Assembly: GCF_039543385.1 (NCBI RefSeq)
Contig: NZ_BAABJQ010000007.1
Span: 186,001 to 250,000, forward strand
Direction: 5' to 3'
Length of the DNA: 64,000 nt
DNA from: Rugosimonospora acidiphila
GTDB taxonomy: Bacteria > Actinomycetota > Actinomycetes > Mycobacteriales > Micromonosporaceae
In this document: positions 53,393 through 61,811 of the stretch, piece by piece
Position numbering within the stretch: position 1 is the stretch's first letter
Layout of the letters: each line of letters begins with the position of its first letter
Made by a program: the position numbers and the translations under genes
The notes under the pieces: generated by a model
The model's database searches: none
What the model was told of the DNA's origin: nothing
What the model saw: only the letters and a program-made list of their open reading frames with translations

Positions 53393-53665
53393 TCAGATCA
53401 GGTCGATGCGTTCCTGGGCGATGGGATAGCCGGCCTTCGCGAACGCGACGGACATGCGCGTGCAGCGGTGACCTGCGCAGCAGTTGCACCGCCGCATCCG
53501 GGTCGGTGAAGTCGAACCAGTCCAGCGCGAGCGGCCTGTCGTCCGTTCGGCCTGCCACCAGGCGGCTCGCGCCACGACGGTGCCGTCACGCAGGGCGATC
53601 CAGGTCCACTCCGGACGGTATTCGCCGACGCCGCTCACCAGCAAGGTAGCCACAGTCCATCCCAT
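53393..53665 (-). pseudogene. Frameshifted GNAT-like acetyltransferase remnant
   Basis: The minus strand reads YRPEWTWIALRDGTVVARAA in one frame, then ALDWFDFTDPDAAVQLLRRS in a second. It returns to the first for VAFAKAGYPIAQERIDLI. The pieces run in the order of a small actinobacterial GNAT-type N-terminal region. At least two frameshifts and a deletion separate them, so no intact product is possible. Confidence 0.6.
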
Positions 53666-53673
53666 AATTGCAG

Positions 53674-53703
53674 TGGACTTCAGATTTGGTGTCCAGTTAA
53701 GAT
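53674..53703 (+). promoter_or_regulatory. TetR promoter with overlapping dyad
   Basis: TGGAC (53674) and GTCCA (53691) form an inverted repeat with a 12-nt spacer. A -35-like TGGACT (53674-53679) and -10 TAAGAT (53698-53703) are 18 nt apart. The ATG at 53711 is 7 nt further. This suits autorepression and a leaderless message. Confidence 0.45.
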
Positions 53704-53710
53704 TCCGCCC

Positions 53711-54349
53711 ATGGTCGAAGGGCTCCGGGAGCGCAAGAAGCGGCAGACGCAGCAGCGCATCTCCGAGGTGGCCACCAGCCTGTTCGTGGAGCGTGGTTTC
53801 GAGCACGTCACGATTGCCGAGGTGGCCGCGGCGGCGGAGGTCTCCGTGAACACCGTCTACAACTACTTCCAGGCCAAGGAGGACCTTGTCCTGGCGCCCG
53901 ATCAGGCATCCGCGCAGCGGCTCGCCGACATCGTGCGGCACCGCCGCCCCGGTGAGTCCGCCACCCGCGCCGTGCTGGCCCACCTGCGCGATGAGGTGCA
54001 TCGCCGCGACCGGAGACTGGGTCTGACCGAGGGGTTCGGCCGGGTCTACGAGATGATGCGGGCCGCACCCACGTTGACCGCCCGGCTGGAGGAACTCGGC
54101 CGTCAGATGACCGACGCGCTCGCGGTCGTGCTGGCCGAGGAGACCGGCGCCGAGCCGGACGACCCGATGCCCCGCGTGGTCGCCGCCCAACTCGGCTCAC
54201 TCCACTCGCTGGTCTTCGCCGACATCGGCAATCTCACCACCGCGGGCGCGGGCCCAGACGAGATCGCCAAGGCTCTGCTGAAGCTTCTCGACGTCACAGA
54301 GGACCTGCTCAGCGAGCGCCTGCTGAGCTATGCCGTACGGAGGGACTGA
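53711..54349 (+). CDS. TetR family transcriptional regulator
   Basis: A 212-residue regulator. The DNA-binding domain is RISEVATSLFVERGFEHVTI then AEVAAAAEVSVNTVYNYFQA, classical TetR. The ligand domain follows to the C-terminus. The DUF6204 gene starts 2 nt after its stop, forming a coupled pair. The upstream dyad suggests autoregulation. Confidence 0.93.
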   Translation: MVEGLRERKKRQTQQRISEVATSLFVERGFEHVTIAEVAAAAEVSVNTVYNYFQAKEDLVLAPDQASAQRLADIVRHRRPGESATRAVLAHLRDEVHRRDRRLGLTEGFGRVYEMMRAAPTLTARLEELGRQMTDALAVVLAEETGAEPDDPMPRVVAAQLGSLHSLVFADIGNLTTAGAGPDEIAKALLKLLDVTEDLLSERLLSYAVRRD

Positions 54350-54351
54350 TC

Positions 54352-54672
54352 GTGTTCAGGGTGACGATCCAGGGAACGTTCGGCGACCTGAGCGCCGCCG
54401 GTCGCGCCAGCCTCCTCGCCGGGGTCGATGTCCTCCAGGCCGCCTACACCCCGGCGGGCACGTTCACCTGCGACCGGAGCATCTCGGCATTCACCTTCCG
54501 GTGCCAGGTGCCCGCAGACCCGACCGACGGTGAGCACGAGGCCGTCCAGCGGGCCGTCGCTGTGCTGGAAGCGCACGGGCACCCGTACCGGATTCTGCGC
54601 GTCGCGGCGACGGACCTGCGCGAGGTGAAAATCCGCCGAAAGGGCGGCAGCGGTGGCCCGGCCAACCATTAG
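54352..54672 (+). CDS. DUF6204 family protein
   Basis: A 106-residue protein from a GTG start. FRVTIQGTFGDLSAAGRASL, followed by FTFRCQVPADPTDGEHEAVQ, is the DUF6204 pattern. It looks like a compact alpha/beta fold. It is coupled to the TetR gene. Function unknown. Confidence 0.85.
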   Translation: MFRVTIQGTFGDLSAAGRASLLAGVDVLQAAYTPAGTFTCDRSISAFTFRCQVPADPTDGEHEAVQRAVAVLEAHGHPYRILRVAATDLREVKIRRKGGSGGPANH

Positions 54673-54690
54673 GCCCAGCGACCGGCTCCG

Positions 54691-55050
54691 CTACAGGCCG
54701 GTCACGTCGTGCGTGATCCTGGCCAGTCGTTCCGCCAGCCGGGCCCGGCACGCCGGCCATTCCGACGCGAGGATCGAATACATCGCCGAGTCGCCGACGC
54801 GGCCAGCCACGTGAACCCCACCTCGATCGCGCACAGCCCGCCGCCGTCCGGCCACGGCCGGGGATCCCAGTAGGCCGTGGCGCCGCGAGCCGGGGCTCCG
54901 CGCTGGCACTCGTGACCTCGCGCGACCGTAGCACCACGGATTCACCGGCGCGGTCCCATAAGTACGCCGTGCCATGCCTGCCATGCCACCACAACGGCAG
55001 CTCCCGGAGCCGTAGCGGCGGATTCCCGATCGCGGCGCTAGGATTACGCT
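54691..55050 (-). pseudogene. Small gene broken by two frameshifts, unrecognised
   Basis: Three minus-strand frames in turn give RELPLWWHGRHGTAYLWDRA, then GATAYWDPRPWPDGGGLCAI, then AMYSILASEWPACRARLAER ... ITHDVTGL and a TAG at 54691. Joined, they read as one protein of roughly 110-120 residues. No start codon is available in the first frame. It is a recent-looking pseudogene or, less likely, a sequencing artefact. Confidence 0.55.
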
Positions 55051-55114
55051 CGCATCACGGAAGCATGAACGGCTGTAGCCGTACAGGTTGCGAGAAGGGG
55101 AGGGGTGGCGCGCC

Positions 55115-55171
55115 ATGGCGAAGAAGTCGAAGAAGGACAAGAAGAAGGACAAGAAGAGCAAGAAGAAGTAA
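55115..55171 (+). CDS. 18-residue lysine-rich mini-protein
   Basis: MAKKSKKDKKKDKKSKKK followed by TAA. A strong purine-rich site AGGGGAGGGG lies nine bases before the ATG, and a hairpin follows immediately (55178-55214). The frame uses almost only AAG lysine codons. Very short lysine-rich open frames of this kind occur in other actinobacteria, generally as hypothetical proteins. A nucleic-acid or anionic-polymer binding role is an inference. Confidence 0.5.
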   Translation: MAKKSKKDKKKDKKSKKK

Positions 55172-55177
55172 CGACCG

Positions 55178-55214
55178 GGTCCTTCCCTGCCGGGGCATTG
55201 GGTGGGGAAGGACC
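55178..55214 (+). terminator. 10-bp hairpin after the lysine-rich ORF
   Basis: GGTCCTTCCC (55178-55187) pairs exactly with GGGAAGGACC (55205-55214) around a 17-nt loop, seven bases after the TAA. Confidence 0.6.
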
Positions 55215-55275
55215 GGAGTGCGCGATGCTGGGCGGGGCGCCCGGGACGCGCACCGCGACCGGGTACGGTCGTGCG

Positions 55276-56577
55276 ATGAGCAGCGTCGAGATTCCCGGCG
55301 TGCGACTGGCTGTCCAGGCGTTCGACGCGGTACTCGACGCCGCCGCGCGCACACCGGTCACCCAGGTGCCCGGATGGCCCTGGCCGGCGCGCCCGACCCG
55401 GGCCCGTCTGGTCGTCAGCATCATCTGGGCCGTGCTGGCCTCGGGTCTGACGGCAAGCGCGGTCGCCGAGCTCATCGCGGGCAGGATGCTGTCGTCCATC
55501 CTGGGCACCGTGATCGGGGTCGCGCAGTCCCTCCCGCTGCTGCTCGCCGTGCGCCGTCCCCTGGTCGCCTGGCGGATCATGGTGCTCGGCCAGTTCGCCG
55601 GGGTGCTCGCCTCCTACCCGCACGATCCGATCTGGCCCTGGCCCGTGGGCGGGTGCCTGGCGATGATCGTGGTGCTGTTCCAGGTCGCGGCGTCCTACCC
55701 GCGCCGCGCCGTGGTCGGCGTGGGCCTGCTGACGGCGGTGTTCATGCTGCTGCCCGCGGTACCGCTGGGGGACACCCCGCCGTGGCTGGTGTTGATCCTG
55801 TGCGGCGCGGAGGCTCTCGTACTGGTGCTCGGCGACGCCATCCTCGGCCGCCGTACCGCCGAGGCGCGCCTCGCCGAGCAGGCCGAGCTGCGCCGCCAGG
55901 ACCTCGCCCGGCAGGCCGTGCTGGAGGAGCGCAGCCGGATCGCCCGGGAACTGCACGACGTGGTGGCGCACCACATGTCGATGATCGCCATTCAGGCGGA
56001 GGCGGCGCCACTGAAGATCCAGGACCTGCCGCCGGCGGCGCAGGCCACCCTCGCCGCCATTCGCGGCGCGGCGCGGGAGGCGCTCGCGGAGACCCGGCGG
56101 GTGGTCGGCCTGCTGCGCAACGGCGACGAGCTTCCCGAGCGGGTACCGCAGCCCGGACTGGCCCGGCTCGACGAACTGGTCGAGGCCGGCCGGGTGTCCG
56201 GGCTGGCCGTCGAATCGGCCGTGGTCGGGATGCCCCGCCCGCTCGAGGTCGGCGTCGACCTGTCCGCGTTCCGCATCGTCCAGGAGGCGCTGAGCAACGC
56301 GGCGCGGTACGCGCCCGGAGCACGGGTGAGCGTGCTGGTGCGCTACGGCCGGGACAGCCTGCGGGTGTCCGTGACCGACAACGGTTGCGAGGTGCCGCTG
56401 GTGGCCCAGGCGGGCGGGGGGCACGGGCTGGTGGGCATGCGGGAGCGGGTGGCCATGCTCGGCGGTACGCTGTCGGCCGGTCCGAGCGAGGACGGCGGCT
56501 TCGCGGTCATCGCGGACCTGCCATGCGGCGGGTCCGCGGCGGTGGGATGGCCCGGTCCGGGCGTGCCGGGGCGATAG
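55276..56577 (+). CDS. LuxR-system sensor histidine kinase
   Basis: A 433-residue kinase. Five or six membrane helices fill residues 45-190. The HisKA_3 dimerisation domain has the phosphoacceptor His227 in IARELHDVVAHHMSMIAIQ. The ATPase domain shows FRIVQEALSNAARYAP (N box) and GHGLVGMRERVAMLGG (G boxes). TACGGT lies 6 nt before the ATG, so it is probably leaderless. The response regulator follows after 54 nt. Confidence 0.93.
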   Translation: MSSVEIPGVRLAVQAFDAVLDAAARTPVTQVPGWPWPARPTRARLVVSIIWAVLASGLTASAVAELIAGRMLSSILGTVIGVAQSLPLLLAVRRPLVAWRIMVLGQFAGVLASYPHDPIWPWPVGGCLAMIVVLFQVAASYPRRAVVGVGLLTAVFMLLPAVPLGDTPPWLVLILCGAEALVLVLGDAILGRRTAEARLAEQAELRRQDLARQAVLEERSRIARELHDVVAHHMSMIAIQAEAAPLKIQDLPPAAQATLAAIRGAAREALAETRRVVGLLRNGDELPERVPQPGLARLDELVEAGRVSGLAVESAVVGMPRPLEVGVDLSAFRIVQEALSNAARYAPGARVSVLVRYGRDSLRVSVTDNGCEVPLVAQAGGGHGLVGMRERVAMLGGTLSAGPSEDGGFAVIADLPCGGSAAVGWPGPGVPGR

Positions 56578-56631
56578 CGGTGGCACGCTCCGGTGGCCGG
56601 GGTGGCCCGATTGGCCGCGTAGGGTAGCGGT

Positions 56632-57354
56632 GTGACCATTCGGGTCCTGGTCGTCGACGACCAGGAGATGATTCGTGACGGCCTGGCTACCGTGCTTTCC
56701 GCCGCGCCGGACATCGAGGTGGTCGGCCTGGCCGGCGACGGGCGCGTCGCGGTCGACCTGTGCCGGGAACTGTCTCCCGAGGTGGTCGTGATGGACGTGC
56801 GCATGCCGGTACTGGATGGGCTCGCGGCCACCGCGGAGATCCTTGGCGAGCGTGGTCGAATCGGCCCCTGCCGCGGTGACGCGGCCGCGCGGGCCCGACC
56901 CACGCCGCCGGAGGGGGACGCCTCCGCCTTGCCGAAGGTGCTGATACTCACCACGTTCGATCTGGACGAGTACGTCTACGAGGCGCTCGGTGCCGGCGCC
57001 AGCGGATTCCTACTGAAGGACGCCTCCGGTGCCGATCTGATCGCGGCGGTACGCGTGGTGGCGGGCGGAGACGCGCTGCTGGCACCGTCGGTGACCCGCC
57101 GGCTGATCGGCGACTTCGCCCGGCGGCGGCGCCACGAGCGGCCGAGCCCGCAGGCGGTCGCGACGCTCACCCCACGGGAGCGGGATGTGCTGCGCCTGGT
57201 CGCCCGCGGGCTGTCCAACGCGGAGATCGCCGCCGAGCTGACGCTGGCCGAGCAGACCGTCAAGACGCACGTCGGCAACATGCTGACCAAGCTGGGGCTG
57301 CGGGACCGCACCCAGGCCGTGGTCTACGCCTACGAGAACGGCCTGGCGGGCTGA
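56632..57354 (+). CDS. NarL/LuxR-family response regulator with extended receiver loop
   Basis: A 240-residue response regulator. The receiver has VLVVDDQEMIRDGLATVL, phosphoacceptor Asp55 (VVVMDVRMPVLDG) and Lys in GASGFLLKDAS. A hydrophilic insert of about 25 residues (GRIGPCRGDAAARARPTPPE...) separates helix 3 from strand 4. The LuxR domain is LTPRERDVLRLVARGLSNAE. TAGGGT lies 6 nt before the GTG start. It is partner to the kinase at 55276. The desaturase downstream is a possible target, by position only. Confidence 0.93.
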   Translation: MTIRVLVVDDQEMIRDGLATVLSAAPDIEVVGLAGDGRVAVDLCRELSPEVVVMDVRMPVLDGLAATAEILGERGRIGPCRGDAAARARPTPPEGDASALPKVLILTTFDLDEYVYEALGAGASGFLLKDASGADLIAAVRVVAGGDALLAPSVTRRLIGDFARRRRHERPSPQAVATLTPRERDVLRLVARGLSNAEIAAELTLAEQTVKTHVGNMLTKLGLRDRTQAVVYAYENGLAG

Positions 57355-57391
57355 ACCGAGGCGCGGGTAGCGGTTGCCGGATTCAGGCGAT

Positions 57392-57406
57392 ACCTAAGTA
57401 CTAGGT
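57392..57406. promoter_or_regulatory. ACCTA-N5-TAGGT dyad upstream of the desaturase
   Basis: ACCTA (57392-57396) and TAGGT (57402-57406) flank AGTAC. It sits 200 nt before the desaturase start and 38 nt after the response regulator stop. It could be an operator for that regulator or another factor. Confidence 0.35.
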
Positions 57407-57605
57407 GCGAATCGCGCCTCAAGCGGGACGCGGTCAGGCCGCCGCTCTCGTAACGTGCGAGTTAATCCGTTCCACCCGGTTCGCGCGGCCGAACCATCAG
57501 GCTCGACGGCCACGCGTCCGGCGAATACTCCTGCCCCCCGCCGGGCCCGCCTTGCCGATTGCCCGGTCCCCGATGCCCACGCCAGAAGCCGAGGATCCGA
57601 CCAGC

Positions 57606-58643
57606 ATGTCGATCGCTACCATCGCGCCGCCGGCCACTCGCCGCAGCGACTTCGCGACCTTGTCCGACCGCATAGCCGCCGCCGGCCTGACCACCCGCCG
57701 CCCCGGCTACTATGTCGCCCGGATCGGCCTGGTCGCCGGGATCTACATCGCCCTGTGGGCGGTGTTCGTCGCGGTCGGCGACTCGTGGTACCAGCTCATC
57801 GTCGCGGCGGTGCTCGCGGTGGCCTTCGCGCAGCTCGCGTTCGTCTCACACGACATCGCGCACCGGCAGGTCTTCCGCACCCGGCGACCCAGCGAGATCG
57901 CCGGTCTGCTCGCCGGCAACCTCGGCATCGGCATGAGCTACGGCTGGTGGATGGACAAGCACACCCGCCACCACGCGAACCCCAACCACGAGGAGCGGGA
58001 CCCGGACGTGGTGCCGGACGTCCTGGTCTGGTCCACCCGGCAGGCGAAGGCCAGCCGGGGCATACCCCGGTTTCTGGGGGGCGCGCAGGCGTACCTGTTC
58101 TTCCCGCTCCTCACCCTTGAGGGGCTCAGCCTGCACGTGAACAGCCTCAGGGCGCTGGCCAGGCCCTCGCTGCGACACCGGTGGGCGGAGTCCGGCCTGC
58201 TGATCCTGCACTTCGTGGCCTACCTCGCCGTGCTGCTGCTGGTGCTCTCCCCGGGCAAGGCTCTGGCCTTCTTCGCCATCCACCAGGCGCTGTTCGGGGT
58301 GTACCTCGGCGCGACGTTCGCGCCGAACCACAAGGGCATGGAGATGCCGTCCGACGACCGGCAGCAGCCCGATTATCTGCGCCGGCAGGTGCTCACGTCA
58401 CGTAACGTGCGGGGCGGCCACCTGATCAACACGCTGCTCGGCGGGCTGAACTACCAGATCGAGCACCACCTGTTCCCGAGCATGCCGTCGGTGAACCTGC
58501 GCCGCGCCCAGCCGATCGTCCGGGACTACTGCGCGGAGATCGGCGTGCCGTACACCGAGGCCGGGCTGATCGGCTCGTACCGGCAGGCGCTGCGGTACCT
58601 GCACGAGGTCGGCGCGCCGCTGCGGCGCCGTCGCGACGCCTGA
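57606..58643 (+). CDS. Membrane fatty acid desaturase (acyl-CoA/lipid, three-His-box type)
   Basis: A 345-residue membrane desaturase. The three histidine boxes are HDIAHRQ, HTRHHANPNH and QIEHHLFPSMP, which bind the di-iron centre. About four membrane helices lie between them. GAGG lies upstream of the ATG at 57606; an in-frame ATG at 57573 is less likely. It introduces a double bond into a membrane acyl chain, often under cold control. No fused cytochrome b5 domain is present. Confidence 0.93.
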   Translation: MSIATIAPPATRRSDFATLSDRIAAAGLTTRRPGYYVARIGLVAGIYIALWAVFVAVGDSWYQLIVAAVLAVAFAQLAFVSHDIAHRQVFRTRRPSEIAGLLAGNLGIGMSYGWWMDKHTRHHANPNHEERDPDVVPDVLVWSTRQAKASRGIPRFLGGAQAYLFFPLLTLEGLSLHVNSLRALARPSLRHRWAESGLLILHFVAYLAVLLLVLSPGKALAFFAIHQALFGVYLGATFAPNHKGMEMPSDDRQQPDYLRRQVLTSRNVRGGHLINTLLGGLNYQIEHHLFPSMPSVNLRRAQPIVRDYCAEIGVPYTEAGLIGSYRQALRYLHEVGAPLRRRRDA

Positions 58644-58672
58644 GCCCTGCCGCTGCGCCCTGTCGCTCTGCC

Positions 58673-58720
58673 GCCCTGCCCGCCGGACCTGTCCCTTGGG
58701 ACGGGCCCGGCGGGCAGGGC
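58673..58720. terminator. 14-bp bidirectional hairpin
   Basis: GCCCTGCCCGCCGG (58673-58686) pairs exactly with CCGGCGGGCAGGGC (58707-58720). An inner GTCCC-TT-GGGAC stem lies in the loop. It sits between the convergent desaturase and galE genes. Confidence 0.8.
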
Positions 58721-58752
58721 TGCGTCGGCCTGCGGGCCGGTCGTGCCGTGGA

Positions 58753-59775
58753 TCAGCGAACGGGGACGGTGCCGGACAGCTCCGACCACGCCAACCAGCT
58801 CGACGCGATCATCTCCGTCAACCCGTACCGGGACCGCCACCCCAACTCGTGCCGGATCCGGGACACGTCGGCCACCACCTCCGGTGGGTCGCCGGCCCGG
58901 CGGGGACCGATCTCATGCGCGACCGGCTGACCGGTCACCACTCCGATGCGGTGGAGCACCTCCAGTACCGAGTGCCCCTGCCCCGTCCCCACGTTGTACA
59001 CGCCGTCCGCCGCCGGGCCGGCCATCAGTCGATCGGCCGCGGCCAGGTGCGCGGAGGCCAGATCCAGCACGTGCACGTAGTCCCGTACCCCGGTGCCGTC
59101 CCGGGTCGGGTAGTCCGCCCCGGTGACGGTGATCGGGGTGTCGGCGCTCATCGCCGCGAGCGCGATCGGTACCAGGTTGGTCGGCACCCGGTCGGCGAGC
59201 ACCGGCAGGGCCGCGCCGACCACGTTGAAGTAGCGCAGAGCCAGCCAGGACAACCCGTACCCGCGACCGGCCGCCGCGATCAGCTGCTCGCCGAGGAGCT
59301 TGGTGAGCCCGTACGGGTTGATCGGCGCGGTGGGCGTGACCTCGCTGACCGTCGGTCCGGGCGGGATGCCGTACACCGCCGCCGATGAGGAGAACAGCAG
59401 CCGGTGCACGCCGGCACCGGCCATCGCGTCGAGCAGGGCGGCCAGGCCGCCCACGTTCTCCCGGTGGTACCAGGCCGGCCGGGCGATCGACTCGGTCGGT
59501 GATTTGCGGGCGGCCAGGTGGATCACGCCGTCGATCCGGTACCGGTTGAGCACCTCGGTGACCAACGGTCGGTCGGCGACGGCGCCGACCACCAGCGGTA
59601 CCTCGCAGGGCAGTCGTTCGGCCCGACCGGTGGACAGGTCGTCGAGGACCACCACGCCATGGCCGGCCTCGACCAGGCCACGGACCACGTGCGCGCCGAT
59701 GTACCCGGCCCCGCCGGTGACCAGCCACGTCACCCGGCCGAGGTCGACCGGTCGTCGCCCGGCGCTCACGGCCAT
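58753..59775 (-). CDS. galE: UDP-glucose 4-epimerase
   Basis: A 340-residue extended SDR. WLVTGGAGYIGAHVVRGLVE binds NAD; the catalytic Ser lies in FSSSAAVYG and Tyr/Lys in NPYGLTKLLGEQ. DGTGVRDYVHVLDLASAHL is the GalE signature late in the fold. It interconverts UDP-glucose and UDP-galactose (possibly the GlcNAc forms). It overlaps the deacetylase gene by 10 nt, at the end of a three-gene envelope-glycan operon. Confidence 0.92.
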   Translation of the reverse strand: MAVSAGRRPVDLGRVTWLVTGGAGYIGAHVVRGLVEAGHGVVVLDDLSTGRAERLPCEVPLVVGAVADRPLVTEVLNRYRIDGVIHLAARKSPTESIARPAWYHRENVGGLAALLDAMAGAGVHRLLFSSSAAVYGIPPGPTVSEVTPTAPINPYGLTKLLGEQLIAAAGRGYGLSWLALRYFNVVGAALPVLADRVPTNLVPIALAAMSADTPITVTGADYPTRDGTGVRDYVHVLDLASAHLAAADRLMAGPAADGVYNVGTGQGHSVLEVLHRIGVVTGQPVAHEIGPRRAGDPPEVVADVSRIRHELGWRSRYGLTEMIASSWLAWSELSGTVPVR

Positions 59776-60515
59776 ACCGCCGATCCGGCGGGAACGCCGC
59801 CCACTCCGTGCTCGGCGAGCGGCCCGACCCGCAGCCCGCGCTCGTGACAGGTGGCTGCCAGCCGGGGCATCGCGGCGAGGGTGGCCTCCCAGGAGCCGGG
59901 GCTGGCGGTGACGTCGGAGTCGTGCAGCAGGATCGTGCCGCCGCCGTGGAGGTCGGCGAGCACGGTGCGGTACACCGACTCCGGGGTGGCCCGGGCGGTC
60001 CAGTCCTCGCCCCAGGCGGTCCACAGCACCGGCGTCAGGCCGAGCCGGGCCGCGCCGGCCAGGGCGGCCGGGGTGAGCACCCCGTACGGTGGCCGGAACC
60101 AGCGGGGCGGCTGGCCGGTCGCGTCGGCGATCACGTCGCGGGCCCGGGTCAGGTCGTCGCGGGTGGCCCGCACGCCCCGGGCCAGCAGGCACCGGTGGTC
60201 GTACCCGTGCACCCCGACCTCGTGCCCGGCCGCGACGATCTCCTTGGCCAGGCCGGGCGCGCGGTCCGCCCAGCGGCCGAGCAGGAAGAAGGTCGCGCGC
60301 AGGTCCAGCCGCTCCAGCAGGGCGAGGAACCTCGGCGTGGACAGCGGATGCGGGCCGTCGTCGAAGGTCAGCGCCACGTGGTCCGGGCGGCCCACGCCGG
60401 CCAGCCGGGGAGCGAACCGGTTGCGTAGCGGGCCGATCGACGCCAGGGTGGGCAGCGCGTGCAGCGCGGCGAGCGCGCCGCCCGCCATCGCCGCCGAGCG
60501 CAGCAGCCGGCTCAC
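59766..60515 (-). CDS. Polysaccharide deacetylase (NodB domain)
   Basis: A 249-residue protein starting at a GTG that overlaps the glycosyltransferase stop by 4 nt. An N-terminal hydrophobic stretch (AAMAGGALAALHALPTLASI) suggests export or anchoring. NodB motifs are ALTFDDGPHP (Asp pair), GVHGYDHR (His ligands), WFRPPYG and GTILLHDSD. It should remove acetyl groups from an N-acetylated sugar polymer or glycolipid. It lies between a glycosyltransferase and galE. Confidence 0.92.
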   Translation of the reverse strand: MSRLLRSAAMAGGALAALHALPTLASIGPLRNRFAPRLAGVGRPDHVALTFDDGPHPLSTPRFLALLERLDLRATFFLLGRWADRAPGLAKEIVAAGHEVGVHGYDHRCLLARGVRATRDDLTRARDVIADATGQPPRWFRPPYGVLTPAALAGAARLGLTPVLWTAWGEDWTARATPESVYRTVLADLHGGGTILLHDSDVTASPGSWEATLAAMPRLAATCHERGLRVGPLAEHGVGGVPAGSAVWP

Positions 60516-61699
60516 CGCAGCGCCCCGACGCGCGTGCGGTCGGTGCGGGTTCGCGGGATCACGGCGGGTGCGACGCGGTCGGCCAGTGCGACGATCGAGT
60601 CGATCGGCGACGGTGCCGCGAACAGTTCGACGCCCGCCGCCCGCTGGCGCCGCCCGGGCTCCCCGTCCAGGACGCCGGCCAGCGCCTCGGCGAGTCGCGC
60701 GGGTCCGTGCACCCACCGGGCCAGCCCGGCCTCGTCCAGTGCCCGCGCGTTCGTCGTGCCGTGTCCGGGCAGGCACCGGTACGTGATCACCGGTACGTCG
60801 GCCGCCATCGCCTCCAGCGAGGTGAGCCCGCCGGCGTTCTGCACCACGACGTCGCTGGCCCGGATCAGTGCCGGCATCTCGTCGACCCAGCCCAGGGGCA
60901 CCCCGATGCCGGCCCGGCTCAGCCGCGCGCGCAAGGCACGGTTGTGCCCGCAGACGGTGACCGGGGTGGCCAGGCCGGTCGAGGCGACGTCGGCGGCGGC
61001 TTCGGCCAACTCACCCACCCCCCAGGAGCCGCCCACCAGCAGCGCCAGCCGTCCGGTCGGTGGCAGCCCGTACCGGGCCCGGGTCCGCGCCACCTCGGTG
61101 CCACCGTCGACGGCGGGGCGGAACGCGCCCCGTACCGCGGGGGCGCACACCTGGATGCGGCCATCGCAGCGGTGCCGGACCTGCGCCGCGGCCACCTCGT
61201 GCAACGCCAGGTGCAGGTCGACGCCGTCGGCGATCCAGAGCGCGGGTACGGACAGGTCGGTCAGGAAGGTCACCACCGGCGCGGCCAGGGCGCCGGTCCG
61301 GCGCAGCCGTCCCAGCACCTGGCTGGCCAGCGGGTAGGTGGACACCACCACCCGTGGCGGCACGGGTCCATCGAGCGCCTGGATCGCCCGCGCACTGGCC
61401 ACCCGGGCGGCCGACCGGCCGACCGCCGCGGCCATCCGGTCGCGCTTCTCCAGGTTGGTCAGCAGCCAACCCCAGGTGCGCGGCGCCACGCTCAGCTCCA
61501 TCGCGTACGCCCGGCGCAGGGCGCGCCCCGTCCGGCGACCGACGAGGTCGAGGAAGTCGTGACAATCCACCGCATAGCCGAGCTCGCGCAGGCGGCGGCT
61601 CAACTCCGCGCTCGCGCCGTCGTGCCCGGCCCCGACGCTGCCCGAGATGACGGTGATCCGCCCCGCGGGTGCCGCCGAAGGCTCCGCCCATCCGCCCAC
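60512..61699 (-). CDS. MGDG-synthase/MurG-like glycosyltransferase
   Basis: A GT-B enzyme of about 395 residues. The N-terminal domain has ITVISGSVGAGHDGASAELS, the MGDG synthase signature. The C-terminal donor domain has LVGGSWGVGELAEA and VVQNAGGLTSLEAMA, with PGHGTTNARALDEAG for the UDP-sugar. It probably transfers galactose, glucose or GlcNAc to a lipid. Start either GTG 61699 (GAGG upstream) or GTG 61747. It is divergent from BlaI, with two TACTAC-N7-GTAGTA sites upstream. Confidence 0.88.
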   Translation of the reverse strand: MGGWAEPSAAPAGRITVISGSVGAGHDGASAELSRRLRELGYAVDCHDFLDLVGRRTGRALRRAYAMELSVAPRTWGWLLTNLEKRDRMAAAVGRSAARVASARAIQALDGPVPPRVVVSTYPLASQVLGRLRRTGALAAPVVTFLTDLSVPALWIADGVDLHLALHEVAAAQVRHRCDGRIQVCAPAVRGAFRPAVDGGTEVARTRARYGLPPTGRLALLVGGSWGVGELAEAAADVASTGLATPVTVCGHNRALRARLSRAGIGVPLGWVDEMPALIRASDVVVQNAGGLTSLEAMAADVPVITYRCLPGHGTTNARALDEAGLARWVHGPARLAEALAGVLDGEPGRRQRAAGVELFAAPSPIDSIVALADRVAPAVIPRTRTDRTRVGALR

Positions 61700-61811
61700 C
61701 GCGCCTCGTCCCTTCGTGCCGGGGCGTGGGCCGGCCGGCCGCTCCACGCCGCTTCTTTCGCACCTGCCGGCAGGCCGGGGCGCGCCCCTTGCCGCACTGG
61801 TCGGCAGGTAC

